A DNA stretch of 11,543 bases from DATEJJ01 sp039649115 (GTDB taxonomy: Bacteria > Actinomycetota > Actinomycetes > Mycobacteriales > Micromonosporaceae): NCBI GenBank assembly GCA_039649115.1, contig JBBWZQ010000422.1, forward strand, positions 1 to 11,543, read 5' to 3'. The notes under the pieces were generated by a model that worked only from the letters and a program-made list of their open reading frames with translations, was not told the origin of the DNA and made no database searches. This document shows positions 6,488 through 11,543 of the stretch, one piece after another (within the stretch, counting starts at the first letter, position 1; each line of letters begins with the position of its first letter). Made by a program: the position numbers and the translations under genes.

Positions 6488-7088
6488 TGCGCGGTCCGGT
6501 GGGGCGCGCGGTCTTCGGGACCGCGTGCTCCCACGTGCGCTGGCAGCTGCCGCCCATCACGATCAGGTCGCCGTGGCCGAGGTCGTGGCGCACCGGCCGG
6601 CCGCCCCCTCCCCCGCGCGGGCGCAGCAGCAGGGCGCGGGGCGCACCCACGGAGATGATGGCCACCATCGTGTCCTCCGTGGAACCGCGCCCGATCGTGT
6701 CGCCGTGCCACGCGACGCTGTCCCGGCCGTCGCGGTAACAGCACAGGCCCACCGTGCGGAACGGCTCGCCCAGCTCACCGCGGTAGTGCTCGTCGAGCGC
6801 CCGGCGGGCCGCGTCGAGGGCCGGATCGGGCATCGGCTGGTCCTCGTCGTAGAAGCACAGCAGCCGGGGCACGTCGACGACCCGGTCGTACATCTGCCGG
6901 CGCTCGGCGCGCCACGGTACGCCGTCGCGCAGCCGCTGGAACAGGGTGTCGGCGCCGCGCAGCCAGCCCGGCCGCACGTCGATCCACGCGCCGTTGCCCA
7001 GGGTGGTGCGGCGCACCGAGGCGTCCAGCGGTCCGGGCTCGACCTCGTCGCCGGCATCCAGCAGGGAGGCCTGGAATGCTGTTGTCAC
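6453..7088 (-). CDS. AlkB-like 2-oxoglutarate/Fe(II)-dependent dioxygenase
   Basis: The 211-residue protein has the full metal and co-substrate set of the AlkB family. The HxD pair is His128/Asp130 in AWHGDTIG, the distal histidine is His188 in TWEHAVPK, and the arginines are Arg200 and Arg206 in PRISIQFRPRG. Upstream are family features such as PRLLCFYDEDQPMPDPALD (about 74-92) and the strand FRTVGLCCYRDGRDS before the active site. AlkB enzymes oxidatively remove alkyl groups from damaged DNA or RNA bases; some homologues act on other substrates. The start is GTG at 7088-7086. There is no good Shine-Dalgarno, but TAGAGT lies seven bases upstream, the leaderless arrangement. Its 3' end overlaps the MMPL gene tail-to-tail by 35 bases. 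The toxin-antitoxin-like pair ends 50 bases upstream on the same strand, so read-through is possible. Confidence 0.88.
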   Translation of the reverse strand: MTTAFQASLLDAGDEVEPGPLDASVRRTTLGNGAWIDVRPGWLRGADTLFQRLRDGVPWRAERRQMYDRVVDVPRLLCFYDEDQPMPDPALDAARRALDEHYRGELGEPFRTVGLCCYRDGRDSVAWHGDTIGRGSTEDTMVAIISVGAPRALLLRPRGGGGGRPVRHDLGHGDLIVMGGSCQRTWEHAVPKTARPTGPRISIQFRPRGVR

Positions 7089-7095
7089 AGGCTCG

Positions 7096-7101
7096 ACTCT
7101 A
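7096..7101 (-). promoter_or_regulatory. Putative leaderless -10 box TAGAGT of the AlkB-like gene
   Basis: TAGAGT (TAnnnT) is followed by seven bases (CGAGCCT) and then GTG. It lies in the 50-base gap after the antitoxin-like gene, so the dioxygenase probably has its own promoter. No clear -35 box is visible. Confidence 0.45.
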
Positions 7102-7138
7102 CCCCACGACCGAACACGTGTACGAGCACCCCGCGGAG

Positions 7139-7486
7139 CTACGCGGCGTCCCGCTGTCCTTCAAGCGCGTGCAGCGCCCGGGTGGCGGCGTCAAGATGGT
7201 GGTGCAGTTCGACCACCGGGTCGGCGTCGGTCTCGGCATCCCGTGCCAGGCCCTCGGCGATCCACAGCCGCACCAGCGCGCTCCACGACATCCGACGCCG
7301 CTGTGCGACGGCGCTGATCTGAACGAACATCGCCAGCGGAACGCGCAGCGACTTTCCGATCTTCATGTCGCCGTCGGGGTGGCCGGTGGGCTGGATCGGT
7401 TCGTGGCTGACGCGGGCTTTCCCGCGGGCGACGTCCTCGCCGGCGAGCCGCCGGGCGAGTAGGTCCTCGGTGTCCTTGCCGTTCAT
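7139..7486 (-). CDS. Ribbon-helix-helix protein, putative antitoxin
   Basis: The 115-residue protein has a charged, probably flexible N-terminus (1-40), then a ribbon-helix-helix-like segment. A beta strand KSLRVPL (about 45-51) is followed by a helix to about 65 and a second helix SWSALVRLWIAEGLARD (about 67-83), and then a helical acidic tail. This is the CopG/Arc type of fold used by many antitoxins to bind DNA as dimers. Its ATG overlaps the stop of the preceding small gene as ATGA (7483-7486), with AGGAGG four bases upstream of the ATG, so the two proteins are made from one message in coupled fashion. The order (toxin-like gene first, ribbon-helix-helix gene second) is that of the BrnT-BrnA class. 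Here the DNA-binding part lies in the middle of the protein, with a long tail. A plain small DNA-binding regulator is the alternative. Confidence 0.62.
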   Translation of the reverse strand: MNGKDTEDLLARRLAGEDVARGKARVSHEPIQPTGHPDGDMKIGKSLRVPLAMFVQISAVAQRRRMSWSALVRLWIAEGLARDAETDADPVVELHHHLDAATRALHALEGQRDAA

Positions 7487-7770
7487 CGTTCCTCCTGCCC
7501 GAAGGCATTGGTCCAGTTGGCCTTGCCGACGAAGCCGGCGTCAAACGCGACGAAGATGTTCCACGCGCCGTCGTCGGGGTCCTCCCGCAGCCAGATTTCG
7601 ATGAGCGTCCCGCCCGGCGTGCGGGCCAGGACCGCGAGCACGTCGTCGGCGACGGGCGCCAGCAGCCGGGGTCCCGGTCCGGCCAGCGCCTGGTGGACCT
7701 CGGCCGGGTCGAGCCCCTGGGCGAGGACTCGCTGGTAACCCTCCGGGTTCCACTCGAACCTCATCATCAC
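7483..7770 (-). CDS. Small BrnT-like protein, putative toxin
   Basis: The 95-residue protein begins MMMRFEWNPEGYQRVLAQGL. The FEW-(N/D)-P opening followed by a helix with a basic and Gly-rich end resembles BrnT toxins (PF04365, RelE-like RNases). A helix DPAEVHQALAG comes next, then strands DDVLAVLART, GTLIEIWL and AWNIFVAFDAG. The acidic loop REDPDDG and the C-terminus GKANWTNAFGQEER are not typical of BrnT, and the basic residues expected of an RNase active site are sparse. The assignment therefore rests mainly on size, opening motif and partnership with the ribbon-helix-helix gene. The start could be GTG 7770, ATG 7767 or ATG 7764. None has a Shine-Dalgarno, and the GTG sits seven bases after TACACT, which favours a leaderless message. 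It begins 13 bases after the propeller gene ends, so it may also be reached by read-through. A non-toxic member of an uncharacterised small family cannot be excluded. Confidence 0.5.
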   Translation of the reverse strand: MMMRFEWNPEGYQRVLAQGLDPAEVHQALAGPGPRLLAPVADDVLAVLARTPGGTLIEIWLREDPDDGAWNIFVAFDAGFVGKANWTNAFGQEER

Positions 7771-7775
7771 ATGAT
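7763..7775. repeat. Inverted repeat ATCAT-CAC-ATGAT over the toxin-like start codon
   Basis: Perfect 5-bp arms flank the central CAC, which on the - strand is the GTG start codon. It adjoins the larger palindrome at 7777-7791 with a one-base gap. It may be a second operator half or only a by-product of the repeated ATG codons. Confidence 0.35.
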
Positions 7776-7776
7776 C

Positions 7777-7791
7777 GAGTGTATTACACTC
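7777..7791. promoter_or_regulatory. 15-bp perfect palindrome, likely operator/promoter of the toxin-antitoxin-like pair
   Basis: GAGTGTA-T-TACACTC is a perfect 7-bp inverted repeat around one base. Read on the - strand, its distal half gives TACACT (7783-7778), a TAnnnT -10 box exactly seven bases before the GTG start. The palindrome thus covers the predicted -10 region. Its centre is also the TAA stop codon (7786-7784) of the upstream propeller gene. A palindrome over the promoter is where a ribbon-helix-helix antitoxin would bind to repress its own operon. It lies in an AT-richer patch that contrasts with the surrounding DNA. Binding is inference. Confidence 0.55.
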
Positions 7792-9115
7792 TGTGGAAGC
7801 GCGGAACCGGGTACCGCCAGACGGCCACCCGGCCGGCGCGGGTCCGGCAGGCCAGCAGGTCGCCCGAGATCGCGCACGACCGCCAGTCGACGCCGGTCAC
7901 GTACCCCACCGGGTGCGCCGCGGCGGCCAGCGGCGCGAGCCAGTACCGGTCCGGGCGGCGCGCGTCCGGACGCCGGAGCAGCGCCGGTCGCGCGGGATCC
8001 CCGGGACCGGCGTCAGCCAGGACCAGCTGCGTCCACTGTGGATCGACCAGCCACAGGAGCCGCCCGGTGTACGCGTCGAGCACCGCCGTCTGCGCGGCGC
8101 CGTACGCGAGCAGCCGCCGGCCGTCCAGCGGGCCGGCGTACTGCCACCGGTCGGTGCTCCAGCGGACCGCGCCGGTAGTCCCGTCCACCGCGCGGATGCC
8201 CTGTGCCGAGCCGAGGCACAGCAACTGTCCACAGGGGAACGACTCGCCCAGCAGGTCCCCGGTGATCGTCCAGCGCCGCGCCAGCGTGTTCATGTCGAAC
8301 CCGGTCAGCCACCCGGTGCCGGCGTTGCGCCGGTGCGCGACGAGGAACTGGCCGCCGAGCACCTGCACCGGCAACCGCCCGGCCGACGGCGCGGGCGTGC
8401 CGCCCGCCGGTCCCGGGGTCAGCACGACGTCACCGACCAGGCTGCCCAGCTGGCCGCTGGCCAGCACGGCGCCGGTGTCCTCGGCCAGCAGGTCGGCGGC
8501 GCCGTCGGCATCGGTGACGAGCAGGCCGCCGGACCGGTCCGGCGCGTGGGACACGCCCACGTCGGCCTGCCGCGGCACCGGGCGGGACCAGACCGGTCGC
8601 CCGGTGCGCACCAGCACCCATCCCAGCTCGTCGGTGCCCGCGCCGGCCGGCCAGCGCAGCAGGGCGCGCCCGCCGGCCGGGATGTCCACAATGGACGCGC
8701 CCGGGCGGGACCACAGGACCGCACCGGTCGACGAGTCCAGCGCGACCAGCCGGCCGGTGCCGCCGGCGTCCTCGCTCGCCAGCAGGACCCGCGCGCCGGC
8801 GAGGACCCGGAGCACGGTGACCGGCATGCTCATGCGCACCCGCCACCGCCGGCGGCCGCCGGGCAGCGCGTACCCGGAGACGGTGGGCGGGTCGTCGCGC
8901 GCGACGTACAGGTCGCGGGGGGTGACCCCGATCGCGGTGGCTCCCCGGGCCGGTACCGACGCCAGCGGGACGAGCGCCGGGCGGGCCGCCACCGCACCGC
9001 CACCGCACAGCGCAGGCGCGAGCAGCGCCACCAGCACCGCGACCAGCGGCGCGATGGTCCGGCGCGGGTACCGGCCCGGCGTCACACAGCGGTCCTCGTC
9101 CAGGTCGATCAGCAC
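7784..9115 (-). CDS. Membrane-anchored PQQ-type beta-propeller protein
   Basis: The 443-residue protein begins with a short charged cytoplasmic N-terminus (MLIDLDEDRCVTPGRYPRRT), followed by a hydrophobic segment at about 21-42 and a large exported domain. The domain holds repeated blades ending in the PQQ-like motif D-x-x-TG-x-(V/L)-W. Examples are ALDSSTGAVLWSRPG, AEDTGAVLASG, FDMNTLARRWTITG, AVDGTTGAVRWSTD and LDAYTGRLLWLVD. Residues for binding the PQQ cofactor or metal, as in dehydrogenases, are not evident. A structural or binding propeller of the BamB-like kind is more likely than an enzyme. The start is GTG 9115-9113, chosen because it gives the acidic N-terminus plus membrane helix; the frame stays open upstream, opposite the TM2 gene. 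It lies 32 bases after the TM2-domain gene, so the two probably form an operon. Its stop codon sits in the palindrome of the next unit. Confidence 0.75.
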   Translation of the reverse strand: MLIDLDEDRCVTPGRYPRRTIAPLVAVLVALLAPALCGGGAVAARPALVPLASVPARGATAIGVTPRDLYVARDDPPTVSGYALPGGRRRWRVRMSMPVTVLRVLAGARVLLASEDAGGTGRLVALDSSTGAVLWSRPGASIVDIPAGGRALLRWPAGAGTDELGWVLVRTGRPVWSRPVPRQADVGVSHAPDRSGGLLVTDADGAADLLAEDTGAVLASGQLGSLVGDVVLTPGPAGGTPAPSAGRLPVQVLGGQFLVAHRRNAGTGWLTGFDMNTLARRWTITGDLLGESFPCGQLLCLGSAQGIRAVDGTTGAVRWSTDRWQYAGPLDGRRLLAYGAAQTAVLDAYTGRLLWLVDPQWTQLVLADAGPGDPARPALLRRPDARRPDRYWLAPLAAAAHPVGYVTGVDWRSCAISGDLLACRTRAGRVAVWRYPVPRFHRV

Positions 9116-9147
9116 GTCCGCCCCATCCCGGCAGCCGGGTCCCGCGG

Positions 9148-9597
9148 TCAGTCGCGCAGGATGCGGCCCTGCGCGTCGGTGCCGCCGTTGGCGAGGACCA
9201 GCACCCCGTCGACCAGGCCCCAGAAGTGCCCGAGGCCGCAGGTGAAGAGGGTGACGAGCAGCTGGGCCACGCCCATGCCGATGTGTCCGGTGTAGAAGCG
9301 GCCGACGCCCAGGCCGCCGAGCGCGATCCCGAGTACCCCCGCGACGATCTTGCTCTTGTCGGACAGCGGGCGGCCGTACGCGTCGTAGCGCGGGTACCCG
9401 GGCGGCGGGTAGCCGGGGGGCACCTGGTAACCGGGGGGCACCTGGTAGCCGCCGGCATAGCCCGGGGGCCCGGCGGGCTGCGGGCCGTACCACGGCGCGG
9501 GCAACGCTGCCGCACCCGGCGCGGGTGCGGGCGGGGCCTGCTCCGGGTCCGGCGGGAGGATCCGGGTCGGCTCGGCGTCGCCGGTCTGCTCTGGCAT
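9148..9597 (-). CDS. TM2-domain membrane protein with Pro/Tyr-rich N-terminus
   Basis: The 149-residue protein has a Pro/Gly/Tyr-rich N-terminal region (1-78), including the six-residue tandem repeat YQVPPG twice at 51-62. The TM2 domain (about 80-138) contains a first helix KIVAGVLGIALGGLGVGRFY and a second in GMGVAQLLVTLFTCGLGHFW. The GRFYTG turn and the closing WGLVDG are hallmarks of the TM2 family (PF05154), and the end GGTDAQGRILRD is common in actinobacterial members. Function is unknown; in actinomycetes such proteins often carry Pro-rich tails that could bind partners in the cytoplasm. ATG 9597 has no Shine-Dalgarno but has TAGCCT six bases upstream, suggesting a leaderless message. 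It is the first gene of a probable operon with the propeller gene. Confidence 0.88.
   Translation of the reverse strand: MPEQTGDAEPTRILPPDPEQAPPAPAPGAAALPAPWYGPQPAGPPGYAGGYQVPPGYQVPPGYPPPGYPRYDAYGRPLSDKSKIVAGVLGIALGGLGVGRFYTGHIGMGVAQLLVTLFTCGLGHFWGLVDGVLVLANGGTDAQGRILRD
9413..9448. repeat. 18-bp tandem duplication in the TM2 gene
   Basis: Two adjacent copies of CCGGGGGGCACCTGGTAR (9413-9430 and 9431-9448) differ only in the last base. In frame they encode YQVPPG twice. A degenerate further copy (YPPPG) follows, so the Pro-rich tail seems to grow and shrink by slippage or unequal exchange. Confidence 0.75.
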
Positions 9598-9603
9598 GGC
9601 ATC

Positions 9604-9609
9604 AGGCTA
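9604..9609 (-). promoter_or_regulatory. Putative leaderless -10 box TAGCCT of the TM2-propeller operon
   Basis: TAGCCT (TAnnnT) is followed by six bases (GATGCC) and then ATG. It lies downstream of the strong hairpin at 9638-9668, so the operon should start anew here rather than by read-through. No clear -35 box is visible. Confidence 0.4.
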
Positions 9610-9637
9610 CGACGCAGGGTCCACTGCCAGCCGCCCG

Positions 9638-9668
9638 CCGGGCCGCCCGCGCGGAGCGGGCGGCCCGG
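9638..9668 (-). terminator. Strong GC hairpin terminating the large secreted-protein gene
   Basis: A perfect 13-bp stem (CCGGGCCGCCCGC with GCGGGCGGCCCGG) closes a 5-base loop (GCGGA). It begins 14 bases past the TAA of the upstream gene and ends before the TM2 promoter. No T-run follows, as is usual for actinobacterial intrinsic terminators. The position between two same-strand units supports a terminator. Confidence 0.75.
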
Positions 9669-9681
9669 GTCACCTACGGTG

Positions 9682-11543
9682 TTACGGCTTGATCTGGCTG
9701 ATGCGGGTGTCCCAGTTGGCTAGTGCGGTGCGGGTGGCGCCGCAGCTGCCGAAGGGGGTGGTTTCGTATTGGGTCAGGGTGCAGGTCTGGCCGATGTATT
9801 GGCTGGCGATCCAGATGGTGTTGCCGTCGACGGCGGTGGCGCCGTAGTCGCCCCAGCGGGGGCGGATCGGGTCGCCGAACGCGTGGTAGCCGGAGAACCC
9901 GTCGGCCGGGCCGGCGCCCGCCTTGGCCAGGAAGATGGACCCGGCACCGGTACGCCCGTCGAAGGCGGCGTAGGCGGCCGACGGGTAGTAGCCGGCGCCG
10001 GCCAGGGTGAAGGTCATCACGCCTTTGCCGTCGGCGGTCAGTCCGATGGCCGGGTAGGTGAGGTTGTTGCCGGCCAGCCCGAGTTGTCCCTGCCGCAGCA
10101 GCCTCGCGGACAGCGAGTGGGTGTGCGAGTCGGGGTGCACGATGTACCAGCCGATGCCGGCCTTGACCGCGCCGCCGACGCTGAGCGCGGTGTCCAGCGC
10201 GCCGTACAGCTTGCCGCCGGTGTAGGTGACCTGCTGCATGCGGGTGTCGTTGCTGTCCAGCGCGTACGGCGTCTCCGGCGCGAACGGGTCGGGCGCGCCG
10301 AGCAGGAAGGTGGCGCAGGCGGTGTCGTTGAGGCACTGGCCCAGCGGGAACGGGCCGGGCTTCTGGTCGGCCGCCGGGGGCAGCGAGTAGGTGCTGACCC
10401 CGACCCGGGTGTCGTGCAGCGCCGGGGTCGGGGTGGCGGTGTCCAACGATCGGGTGTTGGTCAGGCTCCAGGTGACGATGCTGTTGGACACGTAGTCGTT
10501 GGTGGCGGTGGCCTCCTGCGCCGCGTTGGAGGACAGGAAGAACTCGGTGCCGTTCGCGTCGGCGGAGTAGTCGCCGCTGGTCGGGGACTGCGCCGGCCAG
10601 ATGGTGAACCCGTTGAGCCCCCGGTCCGCGGCGGTGGTGTCGAACTGGGTGACCAGCACGTCGGCGTCGCCGCGGGCCAGGGCCCGCTTGGAGAATGCGT
10701 ACAGCTGGGCGGAGTTGAACTGCGGGCCGAAGAACGAGTACTCGTTGGTCGTCAGGTAGAAGCCGTTGGCGTCCACCCCGAGGTGCGGGTAGTCGCCGAT
10801 ACACGGGCAGTGCGGGTGTACCGGGGTGCCGAAGGTGCCGTCATCGGTCACGTCCAGCCGGTAGATGCCCCAGGAGGCGGTGGGGTCCTTCGCCACCGCG
10901 ATGTCCAGATGGTTGTCCCCGGTGAAATCACCCGCCGGGGTCACCTCCAACGTCAGGATGCTCAGGAAGAACGTCCTGGTCGTCGGGTCGTACAGGCAAC
11001 TCGGGTCGGTCACGAACGGGCCCTGCACACCGGTGGCACGGTCGATCTGCGCCGGATACCCGAAGAAGGTGTTGAGGTCGACCACCCCGCTCTGCCCGGT
11101 GCCGTCGCTGTTGTACACCCGAAACACCGTGTTCAACGCCTCCACCACATGCCCGCCGCCCACACACAACCCCTGATCCGGCGGCTCCACACTGAACTGG
11201 TTGCCGCCGTTGGCGGTCCGCTGCGCCCGGTGGTTGAGACCATCGAAACTGGCCAGCAACGCAGGCCCGTTACGCACCACCCCACCCGCTACCGCCACCG
11301 CCGCCCCGCGAGCCTTCGCCGCCCGGGCCGCACCCTTCGGCGCCAAACTCCGACTCACCACACCGGCGGCCGCCGCGCTCGCGCCGGCGGCAGCGCTGCC
11401 CTGCGCCTCCGGACCGAACCCCTTACGGATCTCCGTCGACACCGACGCCGGCGCGCCACTACCCACCGGCACCGGCCTGTACGCCGCCGTACCCACCCTC
11501 TGCACATGCCGCACACTGCCGACCGGCGCCGCCGTCTTGCTGC
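9682..11543 (-). CDS. Large secreted protein of unknown function, propeller-like (5' end beyond the window)
   Basis: The frame is open to the right edge, giving 619 visible residues. A GTG at 11514 is possible, but it would give a protein without a signal peptide, so the true start is probably off the window. The visible N-terminus is low-complexity Ala/Val/Gly/Pro-rich (about 110 residues). A conserved-looking core then begins at ASFDGLNHRAQRTANGGNQF. It has paired cysteines (for example HCPC, QCLNDTAC, TCTLTQYETTPFGSC), repeated aromatic/Asp strand motifs such as DPTTRTFFLSI and NGFYLTTNEYSFFG, and a closing RPRWGDYGATAVDGNTIWIA segment. This pattern suggests a beta-propeller or similar all-beta exported domain stabilised by disulfides. 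I recall related long 'hypothetical' proteins in actinomycetes, but none with a known role. No catalytic motif is recognised. The gene ends in a strong hairpin and is followed by an independently promoted operon. Confidence 0.7.
   Translation of the reverse strand, partial: SKTAAPVGSVRHVQRVGTAAYRPVPVGSGAPASVSTEIRKGFGPEAQGSAAAGASAAAAGVVSRSLAPKGAARAAKARGAAVAVAGGVVRNGPALLASFDGLNHRAQRTANGGNQFSVEPPDQGLCVGGGHVVEALNTVFRVYNSDGTGQSGVVDLNTFFGYPAQIDRATGVQGPFVTDPSCLYDPTTRTFFLSILTLEVTPAGDFTGDNHLDIAVAKDPTASWGIYRLDVTDDGTFGTPVHPHCPCIGDYPHLGVDANGFYLTTNEYSFFGPQFNSAQLYAFSKRALARGDADVLVTQFDTTAADRGLNGFTIWPAQSPTSGDYSADANGTEFFLSSNAAQEATATNDYVSNSIVTWSLTNTRSLDTATPTPALHDTRVGVSTYSLPPAADQKPGPFPLGQCLNDTACATFLLGAPDPFAPETPYALDSNDTRMQQVTYTGGKLYGALDTALSVGGAVKAGIGWYIVHPDSHTHSLSARLLRQGQLGLAGNNLTYPAIGLTADGKGVMTFTLAGAGYYPSAAYAAFDGRTGAGSIFLAKAGAGPADGFSGYHAFGDPIRPRWGDYGATAVDGNTIWIASQYIGQTCTLTQYETTPFGSCGATRTALANWDTRISQIKP

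Noticed and set aside
7779..9295. Plus-strand open frames of about 490-500 codons opposite the propeller and TM2 genes
   Set aside because: The products are Arg/Pro/Gly-rich without hydrophobic cores or domains; the - strand frames encode clear PQQ-like and TM2 motifs.
9413..9448. A short tandem array as a possible CRISPR-like or attachment repeat
   Set aside because: There are only two contiguous in-frame 18-bp copies with no spacers, inside a Pro-rich coding region.
9116..9493. N-terminal extension of the propeller protein to residue counts above 560
   Set aside because: The upstream part is antisense-like filler in a second frame of the TM2 gene; the acidic start plus membrane helix begins at GTG 9115.
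11512..11514. GTG 11514 as the true start of the large secreted protein
   Set aside because: The frame stays open to the window edge and the GTG form lacks a signal peptide, so the real start is probably further upstream.

Overview
The base composition (strongly GC-rich, with G/C at almost every third codon position), the GTG and TTG starts, and the protein families point to a filamentous actinomycete. Micromonosporaceae (Actinoplanes-like) is my best guess, from the TM2/PQQ-propeller pair and the style of the two regulators. That placement is inference from family resemblance, not a search result. I see no RNA genes, insertion sequences, CRISPR arrays or phage genes. Coding density is very high, and no stretch over 300 bases lacks a gene.

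Layout, left to right. Bases 1-746 (+) are the 3' part of a secreted GH16-type glycoside hydrolase. Six bases away and convergent is an orphan DesR-like response regulator (1355-753, -) that has lost its phospho-acceptor aspartate. Next is a tight three-gene signalling unit on the - strand, transcribed as a four-helix sensor histidine kinase (4069-2819), a NarL/LuxR response regulator (2831-2190) and a membrane-anchored DUF4097 beta-repeat protein (2179-1463). Divergent from the kinase, across 162 bp, is an MMPL/RND transporter (4232-6487, +), a plausible target or partner of the two-component system. Its 3' end overlaps by 35 bases the convergent AlkB-like dioxygenase gene (7088-6453, -).

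The rest is all on the - strand. A compact toxin-antitoxin-like pair (BrnT-like protein 7770-7483, ribbon-helix-helix protein 7486-7139) is joined by an ATGA overlap. It is preceded by a 15-bp perfect palindrome that covers the stop codon of the upstream gene and the putative -10 box of the pair. Upstream are a PQQ-type beta-propeller membrane protein (9115-7784) and a TM2-domain protein (9597-9148), then a strong 13-bp-stem hairpin. That hairpin ends a large secreted protein of unknown function (11543-9682) whose start lies beyond the right edge.

A window-wide pattern links these units. Four genes that head their transcription units on the - strand (kinase, AlkB-like, toxin-like, TM2) lack a Shine-Dalgarno sequence and instead carry TAnnnT 6-7 bases before the start codon, the known geometry of actinobacterial leaderless promoters. 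Most downstream genes have a Shine-Dalgarno sequence. The most distinctive candidates for new biology are the toxin-antitoxin-like pair with its palindrome, the Asn-substituted regulator, and the large uncharacterised secreted protein.
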